Shown here piece by piece: positions 40,637-52,163 of a stretch of DNA of 64,000 nt. How positions within the stretch are numbered: position 1 is the first letter of the stretch; each line of letters opens with the position of its first letter. The notes under the pieces are model-generated. The model saw only the letters and a program-made list of their open reading frames with translations. It had not been told where the DNA came from and searched no databases. The DNA comes from Amphibalanus amphitrite (lineage: Eukaryota > Arthropoda > Thecostraca > Balanomorpha > Balanidae), in assembly GCF_019059575.1 (NCBI RefSeq), contig NW_024882306.1, positions 156,001-220,000 on the forward strand, given 5' to 3'. The position numbers and the translations under genes are program-made.

Positions 40637-41508
40637 CCCTATTAGTGGCAGGGGGGGTTGTTTTTATCCACCCCTCAGGTTTTTCGGGAATATCTCCGAA
40701 ACCGCTGAAGCTACGATGCTGAAATTTTCCGACTTTTCCTAAAACTAAATTGGGCACATTCCCTGAAAATTTCAAGTTCATAACCTTACCAGGGGCGGCT
40801 CCAGAGCACTGGGAATTGGGGGTCCTATTCGTGAAGCGAGTCATTTGGGCGAAGATCACGATGCTGCACCAGTTTTACGAACAGTCAATGAAAGGTATCA
40901 TGTGATAACATATAAAAAGTTATTGTGCATCCTCTTTTGACACGTTTTTGCTATAATAGGCGGATCCAGGCGTCCAAAAAGGGGGGTTATTTTTTACCTC
41001 CCAACATAGGTGCCCTGACACCGCCTATGCAAGACCAATACAATTTTAGTCGTTCTCTCATAAGAAAATTGTAACATAACAAGACCATTGCCACCCTTTT
41101 TAGAAACAGTACCAACAAAAACCTTATTTACTATACTTTTTGTGTACCCCAATCTCAATGATCTGTATCCGCCTATGATTTTTGATAATGCATATTTTTA
41201 GGATCCATGTGAATTTCTGGTTCATTCTCTATCGATCGACAAAAGTTGCGTTAAGATTGGTTCAGAAACCTGGCCGTGATAAACAGTCTAAAATGTATCT
41301 GCAATTTGCCCGTTTTTACCCCCCTCTACCCCCCTATTGACATTTTTTAATTTTATTTTTTTTTAGAAATGTAGATCTCGTTGAGCCAAATCGAATGCCG
41401 TTTGAATTTTGAAAATCGGCCGGTTAGATCTCGAGATATCAAGGGGGGGTTGTAAACAGCCCCCCCTGCCACTAATATGGGGTAGCCAGGAGCCTGCCAC
41501 TAATAGGG
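40637..41508. mobile_element. TTAA-flanked non-autonomous element 3
   Basis: Ends CCCTATTAGTGGCAGGGGG and its complement, bordered by TTAA (40633-40636, 41509-41512). The ends resemble element 1 (CCCTATTCCTGGCGGG). G-run and C-run lie just inside. A second internal CCTGCCACTAATA lies near the right end. Confidence 0.82.
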
Positions 41509-41599
41509 TTAATAATAATTATTGGCAGGTTGGGGTGGGCCATGTAATAAAATGAATACTGTATGGGTAAGTGCACTAATAAAAACATTATCTTTTATA

Positions 41600-41930
41600 A
41601 ATTTAGTCGAAACCTTTTGTTTGAAAGGATTCACAAGGACCCGCTAAGCGAAGCTTGTTGCGTTAGCCCTGCCCTCTACCCTCCGATCGCGCAATTCCGG
41701 TTCTATGGCAGAATTTAGAGTCCAAAGTTTAACGTGCGCACATAGCCGCGCACGGCCGGTCCCCTCAATGACTTCGCCTGGCTACGGCCTGCCACCAACC
41801 GCAACCAACCCGTCAGGAGGCCCATAAACGTCAAGCGCCCGTCGCGCTTCGAACCCGGGCTGTTGTAACCGGGAACGCGTGCTCTCACCACGGGGAGTCC
41901 AACGCTCTACCAACTAAGCTACGGGACCGG
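41600..41930 (-). mobile_element. tRNA-derived SINE, copy 2
   Basis: Same family and strand as 28590-28930, with the body nearly collinear and the tRNA-like head at its right end. Both copies end in a similar AAATTTAGTC-type tail. Confidence 0.87.
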
Positions 41931-42689
41931 CATTATTGCCCTCTGTGGCACCACTGAAACCCTTGGAAGGAGACCTTAAATTTGCCTCGGGCAATAAAGC
42001 ATGTTCGGTCTTCACCCTCGGGCTACAGTGACGTCACATCGGGCAATAATTTTTACTATTGCCCGCTACCCCATACAGTATTCAAATATATTGTTTCCAA
42101 ATTTCGTGTATTGGCTCACATAGCTGTTCTTGCAGAGCGGGGAGCGTCTCTGCGTCATTTTCGGAGCCGAACATGCAGTGCCGGCCGCAGCCCTGCGGCC
42201 GGCATTGTGCTGAGAGCACGTGTTCAGGGGTCATTGCTCGCTGCCAAAACGGAAATTTTAGCCTCAGGTTATTGAACTCTAGTCTGTCTGACGGCCCTTT
42301 AAAACGCTGCACCGGGAGATATGTAGGCGACAATAGCACAACTAACGCGACATTTGTCGGGCCATATGAGTTCTGAGCGGCCCGACAGTGACACTATTAT
42401 CAGAAGCCCTTCATGATGCCGATAATTGTGTCGGGCCGTTCAAAACTCATATCACTCTCCAATGGCGTCTTGTACCATAAATATGCATCACTTGATTACT
42501 AATATGGGAGTGTTAAATTTAACTGCAAACTGCCTATAACCATCTTTTGGCCTTTTGAATCCCAGGCACAAAATATATTCTGGCTCTATAGTAGGTATCA
42601 TAAACTTAGTGCGCATCAATGTGACAAAATTGAACAGCAAGGTCTATGATCGTATACGATCTGAGATCAAGATCCGTCTGCCTTCAACT
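41931..42689. other. Spacer with a small inverted repeat
   Basis: 42364-42387 and 42428-42452 form an inverted repeat (ATATGAGTT...CGGCCCGACA), possibly a short MITE. No gene seen. Confidence 0.4.
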
Positions 42690-42832
42690 GGCTGCGGCCT
42701 GGCTGGTCCCAACAAGCAACATCACCTGAAGTGGACCGTTCCCGTCAGGAGCCGTCTCGCATATCGAGCGCCGGAGCAATTCGAGCCCGGACTCGCACCA
42801 CCGGAAGTCCAACGCTCTACCATCTGACATTC
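42690..42832 (-). mobile_element. Truncated tRNA-derived SINE head
   Basis: The minus strand reads CAGATGGTAGAGCGTTGGAC then GGGCTCGAA, a tRNA-like box A/box B pair related to but distinct from the two SINEs above. The body is not recognisable. Confidence 0.55.
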
Positions 42833-43172
42833 GAGCCTTCATCTCGCATGATTTCTGCATCTATCTCTGCAACATTTGCCGCCATTGATAAGTTGATATC
42901 CATAATATTATCTCATTTAAATAGGTCAAGTTTACTTCCTTCCACAAGAGTATGATTTTGCCAGTTGCAATGACGGTCGGAGGAAAAGATGAGAATATAA
43001 TTACATATCATTTGAATCGTGGGAAGCTCTAAACTAAAACTGCGTTCATCTCGGAAAATGGAGCTCTGCATGTTCCCCAATCTCCACTCAGGAAATCGCC
43101 GTGCCACTTAAAAGCGCCCGACGCCGGTCGATTAGGCGCAATTCTCTTGCAAAGGTGTTAGAAGACGGTGAT
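42833..43172. promoter_or_regulatory. Upstream region of the first secreted-protein gene
   Basis: Presumed promoter and 5' UTR. CTTAAAAGCG near 43106 is a weak TATA-like candidate. No other feature. Confidence 0.3.
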
Positions 43173-45602
43173 ATGCGGGCTTCTCTGGTGAGTACAATCA
43201 ATTTCTTTTGTCTCTTACCATGTTTCTGAAAAGAAATTGCCGAAATTCACATTTAGTGAGCAAAACAACGGAGTGTTCAACATGCAATGTTCAATATTTA
43301 GTGCTCAAACACCTTTCAAGAAATTGAAAAGCGGGGGTCTAATTAGTCACCGGCATGTAAGCATATTCATGTCGGTTGATTCTTTTACGGGTCTACGTAG
43401 CGTATGAGGGAATTGATTAACATCAGGTTTCAAATAGTCTTGAATCATTTGACTGACCTGATTATTGAGAAATTGGTGCAAGGAAAATAGGAAAAAAGGA
43501 TATTGGTAACAATCACTTGAAATTTTATGGCAGGCTCGTCATATAATAGATGAAACAAGGCTGAAAATACTCAATATTGTAAGATAAAACATTTTCAGAG
43601 GAGATTTAATTAGTCTAATAATAATTGTATAATTGTATCTAATAATTGTATGTTACCAAAGCCCAGTCTAATAAATGCGATAGCCAAGTCTTATAACTGA
43701 GGAAGTTAAACAGTACAAAGAAAAAAAAAACAATCGTTGAGCGTATGCCCTCTGTTTCAGGTTCTGTTCGGAGTGCTGTGGGCCGGACCATGGCGTCTGC
43801 AGCACCCCGTCCTCGCCATGGACGTAATGCCCGGAGTATCGCCGCTGCTCTGGGCCCCGCTCTTTCCACCACAGTTCCAGCCACCGCCGCAGCCCCAGCC
43901 ACAGCCGCAGCCGCAGCCGCAGCTGCCGCAGCCCCAGATGCAGCTACAGCAGCAGCAGCCGCAGCTGCAGCAGGTACTGCTACCCCAGCCGGAGCTGCGC
44001 CAGCCGCTGATGCCCCGTCCAAGCCCGTTCGGACCGGCACAGCCGACTACCAGTTTCGTGCCGGTCCTCCCACCGGCGTTATTTGGTCAGGGCCTGCTGG
44101 GTCAGCAGCGAGGGGCGTCTCCGCCCCCACCGCCGCCGCCCCAGCAGCTGCCGCCGCCGCCGCCACAGCAGCTGCCGCAGCCGCCGCAGCTGTCGCAGCC
44201 CGTCATCCCGCCACAGCTGCAGCAGCCACCGCAGCTGTCGCAGCCGCCGCAGCCCGCCCTCTCGCCGCAGCTGAGGCTGTGGGCTCTGCTGCTGCTGCAG
44301 GCCCACCTCGCTGCTCAGGCGCGGATGGCGGCGCAGGCTCAGCCGGCTGCCGCCCCGGCGCAGGCGGGAGGAGCATCGCCTGGCACTGCTCAGCAGACCT
44401 TCCAGCCAGCCTCGTCCCCGCAAAGTGGCTTCGACGAGGATGATGTGCCGACTCAGCGAGAAACGCTGCGGCCGGGACTTGGCTTTTTACCAGCACCTGT
44501 AACGCCAGGTAACAAACGACCGGGACTTGGATTTTTACCAGCACCTGTAACGCCAGGTAACAAACGAACGGGACTTGGATTTTTGCCAGTGCCGTTGCCC
44601 GCTAGACCACGTACCTTCCACGCCCATGGTTCTTCTTTACAGCCTCGGCACTTCCAGAACGGCATCTCTTCGGACGATAGTCGTCAAGCTCAGAAGCAGA
44701 ATGAATTCGGTCAGCGTAACTTCGCGGGCCGTCCTTCTAGCGTCGGTGTGAGTCAAAATAACGACGATAGGTGGGAGAAGGGGAATAATAGGCGTGTGCC
44801 GCCGAGACCAACGAACTTTGGTCGGGGTGTTCAAAGCGGTGGGGTCGGAGCCACCTTTATCCCAGGCAGTCCCCACAGCACTGGCGGGAGAGAGCGACAG
44901 GACGGGAACTTCCACATCAGCCGCAACCAGGGAGACTCAAACCGTCACTCGAGTCGCTGGGATCCGGAGGATTCCGACGATTATTTCGATCGCTGGGATC
45001 CAGAGGATTCTGACGACCGTTTTGACCACTGGGATCCGGAGGATTCTGACGACCGTTTTGACCGCTGGGATCCCGACGATAGCAATGATCGCCCTGACCG
45101 CTGGGATCCCAAAGATAGCAATGATCGTGACCGCTGGGATCCCGAAGATAGCAATGATCACCGTGACCGCTGGGATCCCGAAGATACCACTGATCGCCCC
45201 GATCACTGGGACCCCGAAGACACCAATATTCGCCGTAACCGCTGGAGGTCAGCTGATACTAGTGGTCGCCGGAGCCTTTGGCTTCGAAAAGATGACTCGG
45301 ATAAAGATGAACGTGAACGTAGAACCCATACATTGAACAACTTGCATTCACTTAGTCGCGGCAATCACGTTACCCGACAGATGTCCAAGGGCCGTGATGA
45401 CCAAGTTACGCCAAGGCCGAATCATTCAACAGCCAGCTCCAATGTACGGAAACCACAGGCGACCCGACACAGTCATATCAGCGACCAGGATACAGAGGAC
45501 CAGGAAGAATTGGCCAAAAGACAAAGCTATTGGACTCGTGCTTTGGCGCCGAGGCCCTTCGTCGGGCCGAGAGTGCCGGCGACTTTTGGAACTGCCCAGT
45601 AG
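43173..45602 (+). CDS. Secreted Pro/Gln-rich protein with RWDPEDSDD repeats (2 exons, 618 aa)
   Basis: I do not recognise the family. Exon 1 (43173-43187) encodes MRASL before GTGAGT; exon 2 is 43761-45602 after CTCTGTTTCAG, phase 0. Joined, the N-terminus is a signal peptide (MRASLVLFGVLWAGPW, cleavage around residue 27), whereas either exon alone is not, which supports the splice. Then come a Pro/Gln tract (about 42-176), an Ala/Gln helix (177-200), nearly three GLGFLPAPVTPGNKR repeats (about 243-285), a basic Asn/Arg/Gly stretch, and eight clear plus two worn 11-13-residue units of type RWDPEDSDDRFD (404-500). A basic, Ser/Thr-rich tail ends FVGPRVPATFGTAQ. There are only two cysteines, both absent from the mature part. 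The likely role is structural and extracellular. AATAAA lies at 46096. Confidence 0.72.
44473..44600 (+). repeat. 51-nt tandem repeat coding GLGFLPAPVTPGNKR
   Basis: Two nearly identical 51-nt copies and a third diverging copy, in frame, inside the secreted-protein exon. Confidence 0.9.
44952..45250 (+). repeat. ~36-nt tandem repeat coding RWDPEDSDDRFD
   Basis: Eight clear units, each starting (C)GCTGGGATCC or CACTGGGATCC, 33-39 nt long with the frame always kept, followed by degenerate units. Unit-length change only in threes shows selection on the protein. Confidence 0.9.
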
Positions 45603-46758
45603 CACGCGGTGGTCCTTCGGCTGAGACAGGGGTGGAGCACCGTGCTCCATCTCAATCATGGAGAGAACGGGTCAAAGAAAAGAAGACCCAAAACGAGAAT
45701 GAATGCAACATTTTTATTTTAATGAGTCTGAGTGTTACTTTTCTTCACTTCAATCGGTAACGACGTGTTTATTTGAGCACACGCGTGTGCTGGGGTGTGG
45801 TGTATGTAGATACCCTTCATGCATTCATAATTTAAATTCAAAGCCTACCTTGCGCTTGATTTAGCTGATCTATTTAAGTGAGCTTAACTCACGTTCATTG
45901 AAATTATTTTCATTGAAGTGCAATTTCATTCATTTATTTATTTATTTTGTGACAGTGCTGGTGCGGGTGTATTTTGGTTTGCATGTGCAGCATGTGTATG
46001 GTTGTTTTCGTGTGTAGTGCAGGGGCAGTATCATGTAAATCATTGGATGATTGTTGGCTGTATGAGTTGTGAACTTTTTCACCCTTTTGATAGAAAATAA
46101 ATGGAAACCATCCAAAGTCATATGCGTGTTCAAGGAAGTGGCGAAGTTATAATTTCATATCAGGGTTGGGAGGTCATAGCGTTCAAAGTGGACTCGCTGG
46201 TATGCGGGCCCTAACCATTTTTTTTTAAATCTCACCAGATTTCATACACATTCTGCTGAGTACCCCTCCCCTCAACCTGCACGATAACCCTAAACAAACT
46301 AGAAAGTTTTTGTTAAAATATACATAGCTGGGAAGTTACAGAATCCATGTCTGATGAAGTTCCTCGACACAAGATATTGAGATTTGTTCCGAAGAACCGA
46401 GCCTATGCTGGTACCTAGATACTAGATAGACATTTATTAGGATCCGATCAGGCCGTTTGACTAAAACTGTGTGCGACACAGACCTAGGACCCTGAGACCT
46501 AGGATCCATGCTTAGGCCTTGGGGCTCTGACACTGACGTAGAGGTTCTTGGACACTACGGCAGGCCTTTTCCCGGTGGCGATTGGTCATATTTCATTTTC
46601 GTGGCGCAATGTCCACTAACCAGTGCAGTGATTCACCCTCTGGTGCGTGCACCTACCTTGCGAGGCTAGCACAGCCTGGCGGCGATGCACGGAAACAGCT
46701 CTGATTGCCAATAGATGGGAGGGCAGTCAGTCGGGCGGACACTCGCCCTAGTAGCCAG
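45603..46758. other. 3' UTR of first secreted-protein gene and spacer
   Basis: The 3' UTR probably ends after the AATAAA at 46096-46101. The rest shows no gene. Confidence 0.45.
46096..46101 (+). terminator. Polyadenylation signal AATAAA
   Basis: First AATAAA on the plus strand after the stop at 45602, giving a 3' UTR of about 0.5 kb. Confidence 0.5.
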
Positions 46759-46961
46759 GTATGTATGTATGTATGTATGTATGTATGTATGTATGTATGT
46801 ATGTATGTATGTATGTATGTATGTATGTATGTATGTATGTATGTATGTATGTATGTATGTATGTATGTATGTATGTATGTATGTATGTATGTATGTATGT
46901 ATGTATGTATGTATGTATGTGTGTGTGTGTATGCATGTATGTATGTATGCATGTATGTATT
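46759..46961. repeat. (GTAT)n microsatellite
   Basis: About 160 bp of pure GTAT tetranucleotides followed by GTGTGT and GCATGTAT variants. Confidence 0.98.
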
Positions 46962-47379
46962 GACATCAAATTTGACTTCTTCTGGTTCTGGACATAGAAC
47001 TCTGTAAACCTGGACTGAAACCTCCGTTGCGTCGTTTCCATGATAGTCAAAGCCGTGGTCGCCTCCTCCACGCCTCCACCCCCTGTTCCAGGCTGGACGG
47101 GTAACTTTATCCCATGCGGGTAGCTCCACCCCAGGAGCAGGCCCGTAGCCGCGGGGTGCGATGACTGCCAGGGGGCGGGGTGGCCGGTGTCTTCGTGATG
47201 GGTTCAGCCCCGACGGGTCACAGGGCATGCGTGCCCGGACAAATGTCTTTCCCGCCCAGACAGATGTTCAAATTCCTATCATCCTTTCGGCTCTAAAATG
47301 GTCTTGTTAGACCGAAAGGGCCTAACCCAACAAAGCAAACAAACAAAAATGGGCTGGACACATAAATTCTAGCCATGGC

Positions 47380-49285
47380 CGCAACGGCCCTAAAAGCAGA
47401 CGCTTATAACTCGAGAGTCAGTGCAAGGACAGTTATTTTTCACCATTGCATAAGCAGCCGATCACGAAGAAACGTTCAACTTCAGTACCCTCGAGAGAAG
47501 CAATTTTACACCTACCCTGAAAATGTCATGACCCTAACCCAAATGACCTTTGGCTTATGACCTGTTTCTCGAGTCCATATTTGGCTGGAATCGCGATTCG
47601 GCGTAAGTCGGCACCCAACATCCGCGCGTTTAGTCCAGTCTTTGTTGTTGTCAACGTTTCATCAGCATGTGTCATCAGCATGTATGTATGTATGTATGTA
47701 TGTATGTATGTATGGCAGGGCCCAGCGCGTTGTGCTAAATGGCAAAACGTCAGCATGGACTCCTGTCATCTCCGGAACTCCGGAAGGCGGAATTTTATCG
47801 CCGCTGCTCGTTTGTTTGTACGTCAATGACCTGCCTTCTGTCGCGGAGTCGCACTCTTTGATGTACGCGGACGATTTGAAACTGTTTCGATGTGTACGGT
47901 CAGAAGATGACAGCGTTCTTCTACAGAAAGATTTGAACCACGTATCGGATTGGGCAGAAACATGGAAATTGGCCCTGAATGCATCGAAGTGCAAAACCAT
48001 GTCACTCACTCTAAAGCGAAATCCTGTGCAATATGTATACACAGTTAGAGGGACTGTCTTAGAAAAGCTGGACACGATGCGTGATCTCGGTGTTATGTTA
48101 GATAGTAAGCTAACTTTTACCCCACATGTCGACAGTGTTGTTTCCAAGGCCCGCCGTGCGTTAGGCGTTCTTATGCGATCATTTCAGCTGTGTCACAGAC
48201 AGAACGGACTCCTGAATGAGAAGGCTATTATGGCCGCGTACACTGCCAACGTGCGCTCTATCTTAGAATATGGATCGCAGATATGGGCCGGAGCAGCGAG
48301 TACACACCTAGATAGAATAGAACGTGTCCAGCACAAGTTCCTTTTATGGTTAGCACATCGCACAGCGACCGGACGACAAGCGAGGGATTTGTCGTATGAT
48401 GCGCTGTTGGACTTGTTTAAACTGCAGACGCTTGCATCTCGTCGACAGCAACATGACATTGTCTTTTTACATAACATTATCCAGGGTAGATGTGACTCGA
48501 TGTATCTTTTGGGCCGTTTCTCTATTCGTGTACCATCCAGAAGCACTCGCTACCGTGCTGCTTTTTTCGAGCCTGTCGCCAGAGTGAATACTATTAAAAA
48601 CGGCATGTTTTGTAGATTACCCAGACTCACCAATGTTTTTCTTGCACGCTGCCCTACCGTTGATATGTTCTGCGACGGCAAGGCGACGATTATCGCACGA
48701 CTAGCCAAGTGCCAGACAAGTGACCATCTGTAATGTTGTGACGCATACTTATTTATTTATTGTTTGTGTTTTATCTACTCGACTTTGCCTATCATTGGGA
48801 ATCTGTCCTGTTGGCAATAAACTGAATAAATACAAATACAAAATACAAATGTGAAATGATGTTTGTCTCATGCATTATGGGGTGTGAAAATGACGTGAAG
48901 AGCAGGTTAAGGTCATTGACCAGAGGTGGTCTTGGTTCAATTTTTTAGTTTTACATGTGCTTAGGGTAGTTTTGGAGCTGATTTCAGATTCACATAGCAC
49001 CTACTTTAAACATTTACGAAGTGGTTTTGATGCCTACGTAACATGTTACGACGCTGTCAGTGGTGGTTGACACCTATAAGTGACACCTAAATGACCAGGA
49101 AGGTCAACCAATAACCTAGGACTTTGCTTTTGGGTATAAGAGTAGTCGACTTTAGTTCGTCACAGGTAGCATGGTCGTTTTTTTTTCCACGGAGCTGCAA
49201 GCTCGATCAAGGGTCGAATGGCGGCGGGGAGGGGGAGGGGTCCAACACCTCCCCTATACGTTCGCTAGTAGGACAACGCCAGGGT
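47380..49285. repeat. AGGTCA-rich repeat, split by a non-LTR element
   Basis: 47455-47665 and 48850-49270 are homologous in order to 25740-26520 (e.g. ATTCGGCGTA, ACATTTACGAAG, GTAACATGTTACGA). The 25.7-kb copy acts as an empty site and shows that the retroelement at 47.7-48.85 kb is an insertion. Confidence 0.72.
47714..48733 (+). pseudogene. Non-LTR retrotransposon reverse transcriptase, C-terminal part (Jockey/CR1-like)
   Basis: The frame enters the reverse transcriptase at motif B (SGTPEGGILSPLLVCLYVNDLP), shows the catalytic YADDLKLF, then the thumb (NASKCKTMSLTL, LGVMLDSKLTFTPHVDSV, RSILEYGSQIWAG) and a typical C-terminal segment to TSDHL. Endonuclease and fingers are missing, so the copy is 5'-truncated. 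It joins an ATGT microsatellite (47680-47712), whose MYVC codons are not part of the protein. Two AATAAA signals and an AAATAC-rich tail end the element near 48846. No internal stops, so it is fairly young. Confidence 0.82.
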
Positions 49286-49855
49286 TAAAACTCTACTCGA
49301 TCAATGCATACAAAACATATCTATTTAAAATCTCTCAAAATATTTTTTATGCGTCGATTTAGCTTATCCATCTTGTCAAGGATGATCAACAAAAACCTTG
49401 AGATAAATGCTTTTTATGACTTTTTGAAAGTGAAGTGCGTTGCATTCCACTTTCCTTTGGCATTTCAATCAGCTGTGTCTTTTTCCGTAAAGGAGGCAAT
49501 CCGTTTAACATTACTCATGCCACGGCGGGGGTGGAATCATTTGATGCACGTATGACTTGCAGGGCATGCGGCGTGCTTCCCTAATCGTGCACAGCCGCAA
49601 GTGGATTGTGGTTAAACGACACGACACTGCACACAAGTTCCCCCGGAAAAGTAGCGGTTAGTTTCAATGCCGAGCGATGGAACATACGGTAGTGGTTGGG
49701 GAATACTGACCTGCATATCGGGGAAAAGATCGCCCCACCGCGTGCGTGCACACAGAGTTCCCTTTCAGACACGTGAAGGCACGTGAGGGCATATAACCGA
49801 CGTGCCAGCCGGGAGACGGCTTTAGTTTCACATCGGGCAGACGTCTGTCACCATC
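49286..49855. promoter_or_regulatory. Upstream region of the second secreted-protein gene
   Basis: CATATAACC near 49789 is a TATA-like box about 65 bp before the start codon, which would place the transcription start near TTTAGTTTCACATC (49820-49835). No other gene. Confidence 0.4.
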
Positions 49856-52163
49856 ATGCACCTACTGGTAAGTGGAATGGAGCTTTTAATAGCAGAAAAT
49901 GCTTGTCAATCTAGTCACTAGTGTTAAACCCACTGGCCGCTTTTTTCTTTAGCTGGAATGATTGATGACCGCTTGCGTAAATGTAGAATTTGAGCAAATG
50001 TAAGAAAATTGCTGACGACTTGCAATCAGCTTCATTGGTAAATTTTCATAGCATATAACATATTTTTTGCATTACACAGAATGCGATAGCTATTTTCAGG
50101 CACTAGCTATATGAGACTCTAGCTCTTATTTACCAGCTCCAATGCTGCTGGCTCTTTTGTGGACAGCTGTTCTGATAGGAGTCCGTTTAAAAGCGTCTGG
50201 CTAGTTTTTCACCGATGCCTGTTTCCGTTTTCAGATCATTGGCTGCCTGGTGTGTCACGCGAGCCTGGCCCAGACTGCAAGTCTGCCCCAGAATGTTCCG
50301 CCTAACATTTGGCCAGCTCAGTGGCCACCAGCGCCTCCGATTCGTCCCGCGCCCTCACTGCCGGTTACACCGGTTCCGACGGTAGTTCAGAACTCGGCAC
50401 CATCCAGCAATGCAGCGTCATCGCCTCCAGCACCACAGCAGAACATGTCAGCTCTTCTGCAGTCGCTGATACAAAAGCTGGACTATCCGCGCCGGCAGAA
50501 AACGCTGGCTCTGCTGTCACGGTACAGACAACTCTATCTACAGAGCCTGCTTGCTCAGCGTGCGCAACAACTAAGGAGCTTAAATCAACAGACACAGAAA
50601 GCAATAAGCCCTCAGAGAGCGACAAGCCAACCAGCGCAGAATGTAATCAGCCAACCGACGCCGAGTGTAGCGACCCAGCAGACACATGGTGCGCAGCCTC
50701 CGAAAACAGCATCAGTACAAATACCGACAGTGTTTCGGCCCAGACCTCCTGCGGATGGACTGTTCCAGTTTCAGCCACATCTATTCCCCACACCAGCCGC
50801 TCCTCAGAGAGTGATGGCCTCGCCTTCAGTACAGCCGCAGCAGTCCACTGCTTCCCCTCCCGTGCCACCAGAGGAAACCGTCGAGGAGCCGGAAGAAGTC
50901 GAGTCTCCCGACCCATCCGACTCTGAAGGTGACGAGGACGACGACACGGAGGAGGCTGACGCCGATGAAGAAGAGGAGCCTGTGGAACATCCGAAAGAAG
51001 CTCGTGCCTCGCCTCCTTTGAGCCTTCCAAGTGGCGATGCGTTTTCAATTCTAAGGAAAATATCCGGAAACGGTCAAGGTTCAGCTGGGGTGTTTAAACA
51101 AAAGCCGCAGCTTTCAGTCCAATCACAGCCATCGGCAGCAGCAGTGCATCAGCAGTACCAACAATTTTTGCAACATGCGGCTAAGTTGAATGCACTTAAA
51201 AAGACTCCACCTCATCAAACACATTTACCACTAAATCCACCAACACAGCAACGCGCACAGCCAGCTCCACCGGTGCAAGTTTCCCCGAAACCAAACATCC
51301 TTCCTACCTTTCCACCCTTTCTAAGGCCACAGGCTCCCCAAGCACAACCTGGGACACTTGCAAGACCTTTTCTATTTCCTTTCCCAGCGCCAATTAACTC
51401 AACTCGTTCACAGCCAGCGATTCCCAGTTTCTTGTTTCCATTAGTACCAGAGCCTTCGACGCCGGCACCACCTGAGCCCACTAGGTCACAGTCATTGCCC
51501 TCACAGCACATTCCGAGCCTTCCTTCATTTCCTTGGATCCGGAATCCGTCACTTGCGACACAGACCCCGCCTGTTTCACATGCTCAATCCACTACGCCCC
51601 CTGCTGGTTCTGTGGAAGCGCTCATCGAACCGTCTTCATCGCCCAGTTTTCCAACAGTGACCGAGAAGCCTGTCGATGATGATGTTGACTTTCCTTGGGA
51701 TAGCTTTAGAGCATACCTTCGAAGCAGCTCTAACAGTGTCCCAAAAATTAATGCTAAACGTGTAAATGGACCGAGAGCGCCTGAAGCTGTGAAGGCGAAA
51801 ACGTCAGTGCCCAAGGTTGACAGCGAGGGCCATGGAAATAGTGCCGTCGAGTCGGACAAAACATCGGAACCAAAACCTAAAGACTGGTGGCATCACTATT
51901 TTTTACTGGAACGTCCGCAAAGCGAGCTTGAACCTAAGCCCGTGAGAGCCAATAAGTGGTGGTTAAAGCACAAAGAAGAGCGGCCCAGCAGCATAGAAGC
52001 AGAGCAGGGACAAAATAATGTGGGCTTATGGGAGGCAATCAGTAGGCACGAACAGGAAGTTCAGGAGCAGAAGGAAGAGGAAGAGAAAAAGCAAAGGCGC
52101 CAAGAGAGATGGGGAAAGGTGAAGGAGGTCTTTAGTTCACTTTTGAACAAACTGACCAATTGA
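49856..52163 (+). CDS. Secreted Pro/Gln/Ser-rich protein with acidic and Trp-rich segments (2 exons, 646 aa)
   Basis: Family not recognised. Exon 1 (49856-49867) encodes MHLL before GTAAGT; exon 2 is 50235-52163 after CCGTTTTCAG, phase 0. Joined, it starts MHLLIIGCLVCHASLAQ, a good signal peptide with a likely cut after SLA-Q. Then come a Pro-rich start, an amphipathic helical stretch (90-118, LLSRYRQLYLQSLLAQRAQQ), Gln/Thr/Ser-rich repeats, an acidic block (217-260) rich in Asp and Glu, a long Pro/Gln region, a Trp-rich motif (553-580, DWWHHYFLLERP, NKWWLKHKEERP) and a charged coiled-coil C-terminus. It shares layout and helix placement with the gene at 43173-45602, so the two may be old paralogues. 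AATAAA lies at 52568. Confidence 0.72.

Noticed and set aside
43639-44040. Ala-rich minus-strand frame opposite the secreted-protein gene
   Set aside because: Antisense of Pro/Gln codons (CAG/CCG repeats); open frame is a composition effect.
46705-47007. MYVC repeat protein
   Set aside because: Translation of a pure GTAT microsatellite.
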